A DNA stretch of 64,000 bases from a bacterium. GTDB taxonomy: Bacteria; SAR324; XYD2-FULL-50-16. Position 1 is the stretch's first letter, and every line of letters begins with the position of its first letter. The stretch spans positions 62,001-126,000 of the forward strand of contig JAHJTV010000103.1 in assembly GCA_018829445.1 (NCBI GenBank), written 5' to 3'. Below are positions 14,751 to 23,786 of the stretch, one piece after another. The notes under the pieces were generated by a model, which was not told where the DNA came from, ran no database searches, and worked only from the letters and a program-made list of their open reading frames with translations. Position numbers and translations under genes: made by a program.

Positions 14751-17621
14751 CTATGTACTTTTTCTTTCCAACGGTAGCCTGATGATGAATCTGGCGCCTT
14801 TACCCGGATTTGACTCCACACTCATTTCACCCTTGTGGTTTTCAACAATAATGAAATAGGAAACGCTTAAACCCAGGCCTGTTCCCCGGTCGGTTGGTTT
14901 GGTGGTGAAGAAGGGTTCAAAGATACGCTTGCTTGTGGCCTTGTTCATTCCCGGACCGTTATCTTCGATTTCAATACGAATCCATCCTGCTGCTTTCTCA
15001 AGCAGTAGACGAAGGACGAACTGCGGCTTCCTTTCCATGCCCATCATGTCTTGCATTGCCTCAGCGCCATTCCGCAGAATATTGAGAATCACCTGTTGGA
15101 TCTTTCCAGGTTCGCAAGGTACCAAAGGAAGGTCTTTTTCAAATTCGCGAATGATCTTGATTCGGCGGAAGTCGAATTTCTTCTTCAGATCATAGTCACT
15201 GCCGGCTATATCAATAGTATGGTCAAACAACTCGACCAGATCGCAGCTTGAGAATGTAGAATCGCTTTTTCGGGCGAAACTGAGCATATTGGCAACAATT
15301 TCAGCGGCACGAATACCTGCAGAACGAATATTTCCCAGCATATCGATAATATTGCGCTCTTGCATGAAAGAACTGATGACTTCCATGGAGATTCCCAGTC
15401 TTTCGGCAGCGCGTTCATTTGCCGGCATGGTTAGGTTACTCAAACGATCGCTGACAACGTTAGCTGTCTGTATCATCCCAGCCAGGGGATTGTTTATCTC
15501 ATGGGCCATCCCCGCGGCCAAGCCGCCAATCGAAAGCATTTTCTCCGATTGTACCATCATCTCCTGCATTTTTTTATGTTCAGTCATATCCGTTGTCATG
15601 AAGAGAAGATATTCGTGCTTTCCGACCTGCAAGGGAACCAGCTGACAATCAATCACAACCTTTTTCCCAAATGCACTTATCCCGTCAACCTCTTTACGTT
15701 GGGGTGCCTTTTTTAACAATGTCCTTTCAGCCATCTCCAGCAGACCGGAAATCCTCCAGGCTTCCAGGGTGCGATAATTCTGTTTCAGCACCTGTTCTTC
15801 AGTTACCCCGGTGATTTCTGCGATTGCCTTATTGGCTGCGATACATTGACCGGATTCATCATATATGGACATCCCGATGGGAGATTTGGCAATGATTTCT
15901 TCATTAAACTGCATCGCTTCGATTATTTTTCTTTCTGCCCGTTTACGTCCAGTGATATCACGAGAGGAGCCATACATTCCAATGATTTCCCCAGACTCGT
16001 CTCTGAAAGCCTTCACACTGTTTTCCATCCAGACAGTGTGACCCTGGGCGTGATAATACTCTACTTCAACAGTGACATGTCTTTCCGGATTAATATCCGG
16101 CCTGGAATCGCTCTGAAGTTCATCCACAAATAGTGCTATCAGGCGCTGTTGAGATTCCGGCGTAACCATCTCTTCCAAGGTCTGCAGTTTTCGTTCTTCA
16201 GGAGTAAAACCCAGTATTTTCTTTATTGACAGACTAACGTAGGTGGTTTTGAAATCCCGATCAAGGGTCCATACAATATCGGCCATATTTTCGGCCAGAA
16301 ACCTGAATCTTTCCTCACTCTCTCGCAATTGCTCTTTCTCCTCGAAAAGGTTTTGGGTCAGATTTTTCAGTTTGTTCCCGGTATCAACAAGCGACAGGGA
16401 TAAAGAGTCAATCTCTTTGATGGAAGAGCGCGAAAGAGAAACGTCAAAATTGCCTGAGGCAATACTAGTGGAAGCCTTAACCACTTCATTAATTGGGTCC
16501 GTAATACTTTTGGAGAAAAGAAAAGACACAGCAAGAGCAATTAATATAAAAATACCGGAAAGGTACACCACTTTAATTCTGAATTTATTGCCCGGTATCT
16601 CTATCTCATCATGGTAATAGGAAACAGTGATATACCAGTCCAGAGGTTGATAATATACGGTGTAGGATCGTTTCAGGAATTGATACTCATCTTGAAAGGC
16701 AGGTTTATTCCACATATATTCAAAAGCCACCTGTGGCCTTTTTGAAGATTCGATGAGTTCATCCAGAATGGGTTGTTTTGTTTTTGGGTTCAGCAGGCGA
16801 CTTCCATCCGTTCCAGCTTGAGTAGGGTGAATCAGGAATTCTTTATGACCGTTAAAAATAAACATATATCCGGTTTGAGCCACTTTGACTTTTGCGAAAG
16901 TCTGCTGCAGTTCTGCCAGAATTGCATCAAGTCTTTTCTGGGTTTCTGCCTCGATATCATCAATGTAGACACCAGTTCCTATAACCCAATTCCACTCTTT
17001 GAAAAGTTTTACGTAGGAAATCTTTGGCTGTTCATCTGTCAAACCTTCCCGGGTCGGTTTAGGCCAGAGATAATCAACATAGCCCTCACCTTTTTCAAGA
17101 CTGACATCCACAAAAGCCACAAACAGGTTTTTTCTCATTCCCAGAGCACAATCAAACCTGGGCTCATTCAAAATTTCCCCATCCAATTCAGGTAGTGTGG
17201 GATGCATAATCATACGCGGAATAGGTCTCCCCGTATCATTGATCCAGAGATACCCGACATCATCATCATAGCGCATGCGTTTGACCTCTTCCATAGCCCT
17301 GTTTTTTGCTTCCCGTTCCGACAATATTCCTTTTTGTTGTAGCAGATAAATTTCATTAATCCGATCAATCGCCAGTGTTGTGATGTTTTTCAATTCGGAA
17401 TTTCTTCTCTCAAGAACGGATTTTTTGTGAAAGACAAGACTCTTGTACTCATTTTCAACATTGAGAACGATTGTATCCAAAAGATTTCTGGCATTCTCAT
17501 CCTGGGTTGAAAGAAGGGTTGTCCGAATTTCCCGCTGAATAAGAAATGCAATGGTAATGGTTGTCAGAAATACAGTACCAGCTACGACAAGAAATATTTT
17601 CAACCTAAGAGTTTTGAACAT
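14751..17621 (-). CDS. Membrane sensor histidine kinase (tandem Cache-HAMP-PAS-PAS-HisKA-HATPase)
   Basis: A 956-residue protein. A membrane helix near residues 7-28 is followed by a periplasmic region with two Cache-type modules (about 65-230 and 245-340); each has the Y-[LM]-[WF]-I-x and W-[NY]-[WL]-x-x-[GT] landmarks. A second helix (352-370) leads to HAMP, PAS 1 (about 435-560), PAS 2 (565-690), the dimerisation helix with phospho-acceptor His707 (HEINNPLAG) and an HATPase domain with DNGPGM and GTGLGL boxes. The Cache pair suggests sensing of small organic ligands outside the cytoplasm. No response regulator of its own is adjacent; the two kinases upstream carry receiver domains that could accept the phosphate. 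Confidence 0.92.
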   Translation of the reverse strand: MFKTLRLKIFLVVAGTVFLTTITIAFLIQREIRTTLLSTQDENARNLLDTIVLNVENEYKSLVFHKKSVLERRNSELKNITTLAIDRINEIYLLQQKGILSEREAKNRAMEEVKRMRYDDDVGYLWINDTGRPIPRMIMHPTLPELDGEILNEPRFDCALGMRKNLFVAFVDVSLEKGEGYVDYLWPKPTREGLTDEQPKISYVKLFKEWNWVIGTGVYIDDIEAETQKRLDAILAELQQTFAKVKVAQTGYMFIFNGHKEFLIHPTQAGTDGSRLLNPKTKQPILDELIESSKRPQVAFEYMWNKPAFQDEYQFLKRSYTVYYQPLDWYITVSYYHDEIEIPGNKFRIKVVYLSGIFILIALAVSFLFSKSITDPINEVVKASTSIASGNFDVSLSRSSIKEIDSLSLSLVDTGNKLKNLTQNLFEEKEQLRESEERFRFLAENMADIVWTLDRDFKTTYVSLSIKKILGFTPEERKLQTLEEMVTPESQQRLIALFVDELQSDSRPDINPERHVTVEVEYYHAQGHTVWMENSVKAFRDESGEIIGMYGSSRDITGRKRAERKIIEAMQFNEEIIAKSPIGMSIYDESGQCIAANKAIAEITGVTEEQVLKQNYRTLEAWRISGLLEMAERTLLKKAPQRKEVDGISAFGKKVVIDCQLVPLQVGKHEYLLFMTTDMTEHKKMQEMMVQSEKMLSIGGLAAGMAHEINNPLAGMIQTANVVSDRLSNLTMPANERAAERLGISMEVISSFMQERNIIDMLGNIRSAGIRAAEIVANMLSFARKSDSTFSSCDLVELFDHTIDIAGSDYDLKKKFDFRRIKIIREFEKDLPLVPCEPGKIQQVILNILRNGAEAMQDMMGMERKPQFVLRLLLEKAAGWIRIEIEDNGPGMNKATSKRIFEPFFTTKPTDRGTGLGLSVSYFIIVENHKGEMSVESNPGKGARFIIRLPLERKST

Positions 17622-17776
17622 TACTCAACGCTCCGTTGTTGAATTTTATGAACCTTCATCCTGGCAAGATTTATTTTTTGTTGATTCATAGGACTTCATT
17701 CAATCACAATATTGAATTTACTGCAGGTTTGTATTGGTTTAAAACTCACTCGACAGAGACAAGTGGCTCCCCCGGA

Positions 17777-20296
17777 TCAAGATAAGCACTTTTTAACGGC
17801 ATTTGCAAGCGCATAAAGATCATAGGGTTTCTGCAGGAAACCTGTAATTCCCATGTCAAGAACAGTCTGGATTCGGTCATCCTGCTTGAAGCCGGAGACC
17901 AGTAGCACTTTAACTTTAGGGTCTATTTTTTTTATTTTTTTATAGGCTTCATTTCCTGACATTTTTGGCATGATCAGATCCAGCACTACCAATTTTATTT
18001 CTGCTTGTTTTTCCCTGAAAATTTCTACAGCCTGCAGGCCATTTTCAGCGGTGATTATTGTATATCCGCATTCCTCCAGGATCTCTTCTGCCAAACTTCT
18101 TACGATCTCCTCATCATCTACAACCAATATTAGTCCTTCTCCCCGCTGAAGTGTTTTTTGTTTTCTGGTAGATTTTTGTTCATCCAATAATTTGATCCAC
18201 TCGGGCAAATAGACTTCAAAAATGGTTCCACTGTTCAGTTTTGATTGGACCGTGACAAATCCGCCATGCTGGCTGATGATATTGTAAACCATTGACAAAC
18301 CCAGCCCGGTTCCCTGTCCTTTCTCCTTTGTTGTATAAAATGGAGTGAAGATCTGTGGCAGTTGTTTCTGCCCAATTCCCACTCCGGTATCACTTACACG
18401 GATGATCCAGTAGTTACCCTCTTTTGTATCCGGACGCCTGTTTTTAAACATCCTGTCTATCTTAACATTGGAAATGGTGATCTCCAGTTTCCCTCCCCAC
18501 GGTTCACCCTTTTTACGCATGATTGTCATGGCGTGTGAGGCATTGATAAAAAGGTTAAGAAGTACCTGTTCAATGCGAGTGGGATCAGCCTTAATCAAGG
18601 CGGGAGTTTCAAATAATGCGGGTTTAATTTCTATTGATTTATCAAAAGTGTTCTGGGCGATCTTCAAGATGTGTCGTACGGAATAATTCAAATCCACCGT
18701 GGTCAGAGAGAGTTCCTGCTTTTGAGACACAGTCATCAGTTGATTGACCATATCGGTGATTCTGAAACTACTTTCATGTATCCTGTTGAGCTGTTTTGAC
18801 AATATCTCAATGGGTATGTTTTCATTTAATCCAATCTTCCTCAGTAGAATTGAGGTTGGGGCAAACACACCGCTGATAGCATTGTTCAGGTCGTGAGCCA
18901 AACCGCCGGCAAGGGTGCCGATTGCTTCCATTTTCTGTGCTTGTATCAGTTGGGACTCAAGAAGTGTTTTTTCCTGTTCCACTTCCTTTTGTCGGGAGAT
19001 ATCAATAAAGCTTTCAAGATAATGGGTTTGACCTTTTAACAATATGGGGACAACCGTTTTAAGTACGGGAACTTCGGAACCGCTAACGGTCAAAAGAACT
19101 TGTTCCGAGTTATCAATTGATAGTCTCAGATCTGATATCGGGCAATTGTTCTGCTCTGCCTGGCAGACAAACCGATGGCATCTTCTGCCAATGATTTCTT
19201 CTTTCGACGCGCCTATCAACTGGGCTGCTTCAGGATTACAATCAATAATGTTGTGATTCTGGGGATCAATCACCATTATGCCCATTTTTAAGGAGTCCAG
19301 TATGGTTCGTTGCCTTTTCTCGCTTTCCCGCATCGCTTCCGAAGACTGAACAGCGCGCAATGTTTCATAACTGAAGGAAGCCAGGATTGAGCCGATCTCC
19401 CGGTCCTGCTCGACAAATGGCGGGTGAGCTTTGCTGTGGAGTGTCAGAACACCGATTATTTTTCCGGTTTCATCAGGAAGGGGGAAAGTCAGAACTGAAG
19501 TATCGCTGTACCCTTTCCATCCGCTGGATTTTAAGCCGTTTTCTTCGTTAATGTTTTGAATCAGCAGGGGTTTCTCCTCTTCGATGGTACGTTTAAGGAT
19601 TGAACCTGCACGCAGGGGAAAAGGGATAAAATCGGGGACATGGTCGGGGTCCAAGGTATAAAGTCTGTGTAATCCTTTATCTTCAATCAGAAAAAGGCTG
19701 CCACCAGACGCTACCATATGCAAAGCAAATTCTTTGAGCAGGGTGGAACCGAATCCGTTTACATCTTCGCATAGTGAAAGTTTTCGAGCAGACTCAACAA
19801 TCTTTTGTAGCCGGGTATTAATATCGGCCAGATGTGCATTGGCTTTTTCTAGTTCCCCTGTCCGCTCTTTTACCAACATCTCAAGATTTTCCTGGTAGAT
19901 CCTGTTTTCCCGGCGCAATCGGGATCTCTCCAGAGCTTTATCAATGGCCATGGTGATAATTGTCATATCCTCCACTGGTTTGAGGATATAGTCCCAGGCT
20001 CCTGCATGAAGGGCTTGAATTGAATCTCCTATATTCCCGGTTCCCGAAACTACTATCAACGGTGTATCCGGTGAAATCTCAGTGATTTTTTTTAGCACCT
20101 CCAATCCGTCCAATTCGGGCATACGCAGATCTGTGAGAATCAGATCGGGTGTTTCCCGTTGAAACATTTCCAGCCCCACCCGACCATTTTCCGCTCTTAG
20201 TACGTGGAATTCCCTGTCTTCAAGGAACTCTCCAATACTGTCACGAATGATTGCTTCATCTTCAATAACAAGAATGGTCGTGATCTCATCGTTCAT
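17777..20296 (-). CDS. Cytoplasmic hybrid kinase REC-GAF-PAS-HisKA-HATPase-REC
   Basis: About 839 residues when started at the ATG at 20296, which has GGAG eight bases upstream; the frame is open 48 bases further. An N-terminal receiver (phospho-Asp56 in TDLRMP) is joined through a coiled coil to a GAF domain (about 165-310), a PAS domain (330-440) with a Cys-rich insert (GRRCHRFVCQ..NNCPISD), HisKA with His468 (AHDLNNAISG), HATPase (DTGVGIG, GTGLGL) and a C-terminal receiver (Asp773 in LDLIMP). No membrane segment. The two receivers make it a phosphorelay hub. It lies 156 bases upstream of the Cache kinase and 156 downstream of the REC-PAS kinase. Confidence 0.92.
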   Translation of the reverse strand: MNDEITTILVIEDEAIIRDSIGEFLEDREFHVLRAENGRVGLEMFQRETPDLILTDLRMPELDGLEVLKKITEISPDTPLIVVSGTGNIGDSIQALHAGAWDYILKPVEDMTIITMAIDKALERSRLRRENRIYQENLEMLVKERTGELEKANAHLADINTRLQKIVESARKLSLCEDVNGFGSTLLKEFALHMVASGGSLFLIEDKGLHRLYTLDPDHVPDFIPFPLRAGSILKRTIEEEKPLLIQNINEENGLKSSGWKGYSDTSVLTFPLPDETGKIIGVLTLHSKAHPPFVEQDREIGSILASFSYETLRAVQSSEAMRESEKRQRTILDSLKMGIMVIDPQNHNIIDCNPEAAQLIGASKEEIIGRRCHRFVCQAEQNNCPISDLRLSIDNSEQVLLTVSGSEVPVLKTVVPILLKGQTHYLESFIDISRQKEVEQEKTLLESQLIQAQKMEAIGTLAGGLAHDLNNAISGVFAPTSILLRKIGLNENIPIEILSKQLNRIHESSFRITDMVNQLMTVSQKQELSLTTVDLNYSVRHILKIAQNTFDKSIEIKPALFETPALIKADPTRIEQVLLNLFINASHAMTIMRKKGEPWGGKLEITISNVKIDRMFKNRRPDTKEGNYWIIRVSDTGVGIGQKQLPQIFTPFYTTKEKGQGTGLGLSMVYNIISQHGGFVTVQSKLNSGTIFEVYLPEWIKLLDEQKSTRKQKTLQRGEGLILVVDDEEIVRSLAEEILEECGYTIITAENGLQAVEIFREKQAEIKLVVLDLIMPKMSGNEAYKKIKKIDPKVKVLLVSGFKQDDRIQTVLDMGITGFLQKPYDLYALANAVKKCLS

Positions 20297-20452
20297 ACCA
20301 TACTCCGTTGGCATCAAAAACTTTCGTCGACCTGAGACGTTCACTCAAAATCTTTTTGTATTCAGCTTTCTCGTGGAAAGAGTGTTTCCGCATCGAATAA
20401 TAACAGTGTGTAATCCAACTGTTACAAAAACTGTATAAAATGGAGGAGATTT

Positions 20453-22132
20453 CTATTTATTTTGTATATAGGGCAGTATCACTGTAAAAATTGAACCCCC
20501 TTCAGGATTTTTTTCTGCCTGCAGTGCACCATGGTGTCCTTTTACAATCTCACGGCAAATTGCCAGTCCAAGTCCTGTGCCACCAGCTTCAGATCTTGAT
20601 TTGCTACTTTGGATAAACTTGTCAAAAATAGTCTCAAACTCGCCCTCAGGGATTCCAATTCCCTCATCTTTAAAACGAATAAGAAGGTTAGATACAGGCG
20701 CTTTATCATTGACATCCTTGTCCATTTCCATGGTCAGTTTTTCTGAGGAAATGGAGATTGAAACCCGTTTTCCGGAGGGAGTAAATTTTACGGCATTACT
20801 CAGCAGGTTTTGGAATACCTGCTTGATCCTCTGTCTGTCGCAGATTAGTTCAGTTGGTTCCTCAATATTTTGCATTTCAAGGATAATCCCTTTAGCCTCA
20901 AAAGCTGGTAGACACTCCTTGATACTGGCCTTTAGTACCTGTTCAATGGAAGCATATTCCATAACAAACTCGAATTTACCGGATTCAAGTTTAGCAATAT
21001 CCAGCAGATCATTTACCAGGTAAAGCAGGTTTTCACCACTTTCAAGTATAGTCGCAAAAAAATGACTGATCTTCTCCTCAGGTATTTTGCCAAGCTTATC
21101 CAACCCGAACTTTGCATAGGCCAAAACATGGTGAAGGGGGGTTCTCAGTTCATGGGAAATATTTGACAGAAATTCAGATTTTGCCCTGTTTGATTCTTCA
21201 GCTTTACGTCTGGCATAGTCCAGTTGATTTTCAGTTTCTTTTTCCGCAGTGATGTCCCTGAAAATTGTAAGTTTGTGAATCAGATCTCCCTCCAAATGGA
21301 TCATTGAGTTTGATACCTTGTAATAGCGATTGTTTGTTGGGTTTTGCATTATATAGTTTCTGTAGCCTTTTTTCTTGATTTGCTCCCATGCACACCATGA
21401 ACATGGTTCCTGCTTGCCATATATAGCGTTGTAACAATACTTTCCTATGGCATCATGCCCGACTTCTTTTACCGTGGCCGGATTCAGATACACAATACGA
21501 TAATCACTATCAGAGATATAAGCCATATCCTGCATCGCCTCAATCATGGAGCGAAACTTTTTTTCGTTCAAATATAGCTTTTCCAGCGTTTTTTTTCGCT
21601 CAAGTATTTCCAATCTTAACCTATCATTGGCTTCAGAAAGGTCTGTCGTCCTTTCACGAACCCGATTCTCCAGTTGAGACTGTGTTGTTCTCAGCTCAAC
21701 TTCAACCTGCCTACGCTTGTTGATCTCCTCTTCCAGTAACTTCCTTTGTTGGAAAAGATCTATAAAAACAGCTATTTTTCCTATCAATACTTTGGAATTA
21801 TAGGGTTTGGTGATATAATCGACTGCTCCCTTGGTGTAACCGGTGTGAATGTTGTGCTCATCTACTAAATCAGCTGATAAAAAGATTATAGGTATATGCT
21901 TCGTTTTCTCATTGGTATGGATGGCTTCAGCCAGTTCAAAACCTGTTATGCCGGGCATATTAACATCCAGAATAGCGAGGGCTATTTCCTGATCACAAAG
22001 AGCAGACAGTGCCTCTTTGCCATTATTTGCTCTAATCAGTTGAGCTTTTATGGAAGATTGAATAACTGCTTCCAGAACGTCCAGGTTTGTATCATTATCA
22101 TCAACAATCAGAATCTTTGGTACGGTATGCAT
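20453..22132 (-). CDS. Response-regulator/histidine-kinase hybrid REC-PAS-HisKA-HATPase
   Basis: A 559-residue soluble protein. Receiver domain at about 5-125 (Asp56 in LDVNMP, Lys109), a long coiled coil (130-190), a PAS domain (190-295), HisKA with His327 (SHELRTPLHH) and an HATPase domain with GTGLGL. The PAS has a compact Cys cluster (Cys233, Cys244, Cys247 in PCSWC) similar in place to that of the next kinase. No DNA-binding output is present in it or its neighbours. It is the first of three kinase genes read in one direction. Confidence 0.92.
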   Translation of the reverse strand: MHTVPKILIVDDNDTNLDVLEAVIQSSIKAQLIRANNGKEALSALCDQEIALAILDVNMPGITGFELAEAIHTNEKTKHIPIIFLSADLVDEHNIHTGYTKGAVDYITKPYNSKVLIGKIAVFIDLFQQRKLLEEEINKRRQVEVELRTTQSQLENRVRERTTDLSEANDRLRLEILERKKTLEKLYLNEKKFRSMIEAMQDMAYISDSDYRIVYLNPATVKEVGHDAIGKYCYNAIYGKQEPCSWCAWEQIKKKGYRNYIMQNPTNNRYYKVSNSMIHLEGDLIHKLTIFRDITAEKETENQLDYARRKAEESNRAKSEFLSNISHELRTPLHHVLAYAKFGLDKLGKIPEEKISHFFATILESGENLLYLVNDLLDIAKLESGKFEFVMEYASIEQVLKASIKECLPAFEAKGIILEMQNIEEPTELICDRQRIKQVFQNLLSNAVKFTPSGKRVSISISSEKLTMEMDKDVNDKAPVSNLLIRFKDEGIGIPEGEFETIFDKFIQSSKSRSEAGGTGLGLAICREIVKGHHGALQAEKNPEGGSIFTVILPYIQNK

Positions 22133-22448
22133 AATCTCCCTGTTTTTAGAATGGTAGACTTTTTTTGTGATACTATAACACGTTTTTCTTTAAATCAGCC
22201 AGTTATTAATATCTGACTGTTGCATTTGTTTTTTTGTTGTTTGAGACTTGTAAAGGCTCTGTAGGAGATATTGTATAACCCCTGAAACACGTTCTAAACA
22301 TCAACGGTCGTCAAGAAATCAATAACAGTGTTTTCCACTTTTGCTAAAATAAAAAAGAATCTTAAAGAGTTGGAAATCGGAATTGATCTTTAGAAGGGGC
22401 AATCAGATATTATTTTGGGTTTGAAGTCTTCTCACATACTTTTTTGAA
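22133..22448. other. Intergenic region without recognised elements
   Basis: 316 bases between the kinase gene and the lipocalin-like gene, both on the minus strand. I see no ORF, repeat or strong hairpin here. The promoter of the kinase cluster is expected in this region but no clear hexamer pair stands out. Confidence 0.4.
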
Positions 22449-23594
22449 TTATCTGTTACTTTTTTCATACCCGGTTAATTCGACATAACCGAATCCATCA
22501 CCCTGATTGGATTTAACTTTAACTGCACCTTCCCAATAAGCAAAACTGAGCTGATGTTCCTGGTTTTTAATATAAGGGACAAGAAGCAGCTTAAGGTTCA
22601 TATCATGTAGGGCAATGTTCCAGCCTGAAGGATAAACGATTCCTGTTTCTGGACTTTTCCATTTATCTACTGCCGTTATAGAAAATGAGCCCCTGGTTAA
22701 AGGAAGGGATTGTCCATTTGAAAAGACAAACATTCCCGAGGAGTAATCACTGATACTGCCATCTTCCGCTCGAATCTGAAACAACATGATTTCTCTATTG
22801 TCGTTCAGTTGGATGGAAAACCAATCCCAACCAATGTCGCCTCTTTGCAGGGTACTGGTGCTCCACTCCCTGTCCAACCAGCTATCGCCTTTTACAATGT
22901 GGCTTGTATCTCCGATCTTTACCGTGCCTTTTGTGTCTATTCTCGTTTGGGAATAATAGTAAGACGCGTTTCCCTGCCCGGAACCCTTCTGGCTAAGACC
23001 GTTGTTTCCCTGGAAGACAATGGCTTTTATCGAAGAGAGTGAAAGATTTAATGATATGTTCTCCTCTTCGGCTAATAGATGAATCAGCCCATTTTCTTCC
23101 TTTATCTGCCAGTTTTCCACCCAAATCCGGTAGGGTTCTGATCGGGCACCTGCCAATCCAATTGCTTCACGGCTGAACCGCTCAAATGAATAGAATCGAT
23201 TGCTCTTGACATCGGTTACAGCGAGATGGGCAAAATAGATCTGATTTGTTCTCCATTGTGATCCTGAATTAGTTTTTTCAGGGCTTAGAGCCCTCCGAAA
23301 GATGGTCAGTTGATATCCGAAATGATCTCCCGTTTCGTTTTGCAGATTTCCAGTGTAGTACCACCATTCAGTTTGAAAATCAGGATGAGTACCAAAATCC
23401 CGTGGAAAGTGAAAGGGAATAACTTCAATAGCACGTTTAAAGCCATCATCGGCGGGATGATCGGATAGGACTTCGCTAATACTTGCGTAAAACCGGGGTT
23501 GTTGATCAGGTGCAAATCCAAACCAGGCTCCGATTCCGATAATAGCGATCAGAATGGTAATGATTAAAAAAATATTAACTCGTTTTTTGGTCAT
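22449..23594 (-). CDS. AttH/CrtC-like lipocalin-domain protein
   Basis: A 381-residue protein with an N-terminal signal anchor (about 8-27) and a large beta-rich region. Family landmarks of the AttH / carotenoid 1,2-hydratase-like fold: HPDFQTEWWYYTGNL near residue 65, GYQLTIFR, GDSWLDREWSTS and GWDWFSIQLND. AttH-type proteins are periplasmic partners of AttEFG ABC exporters and are thought to bind hydrophobic molecules. Here it follows the FtsX-type permease gene with a 192-base gap containing a REP-like repeat. True hydratase activity is unlikely from context but cannot be excluded. Confidence 0.82.
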   Translation of the reverse strand: MTKKRVNIFLIITILIAIIGIGAWFGFAPDQQPRFYASISEVLSDHPADDGFKRAIEVIPFHFPRDFGTHPDFQTEWWYYTGNLQNETGDHFGYQLTIFRRALSPEKTNSGSQWRTNQIYFAHLAVTDVKSNRFYSFERFSREAIGLAGARSEPYRIWVENWQIKEENGLIHLLAEEENISLNLSLSSIKAIVFQGNNGLSQKGSGQGNASYYYSQTRIDTKGTVKIGDTSHIVKGDSWLDREWSTSTLQRGDIGWDWFSIQLNDNREIMLFQIRAEDGSISDYSSGMFVFSNGQSLPLTRGSFSITAVDKWKSPETGIVYPSGWNIALHDMNLKLLLVPYIKNQEHQLSFAYWEGAVKVKSNQGDGFGYVELTGYEKSNR

Positions 23595-23656
23595 CTAAAC
23601 AGTTTTGAGTTCTTGTTAAATTTATTGAAATTAAAGAACATAGAAAGCTGATATGT

Positions 23657-23729
23657 TGTCATTCCGTGCTTGACACGGAATCCATAATTTTTTCCAAATG
23701 CTGGATACCGGATCAAGTCCGGCATGACA
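23657..23729. repeat. REP-like double-hairpin element
   Basis: Outer arms TGTCAT (23657-23662) and ATGACA (23724-23729) enclose two hairpins: ATTCCGTG-CTTGA-CACGGAAT and CCGGA-TCAAG-TCCGG, with complementary loops. The second hairpin recurs at 35638-35658. This is a common type of intergenic palindromic repeat in environmental proteobacteria. Confidence 0.7.
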
Positions 23730-23786
23730 GGGAAACCTAAACTCTCAAGTTGTCATATATCCCGGGAAAAAATATCCAAGACTGTA

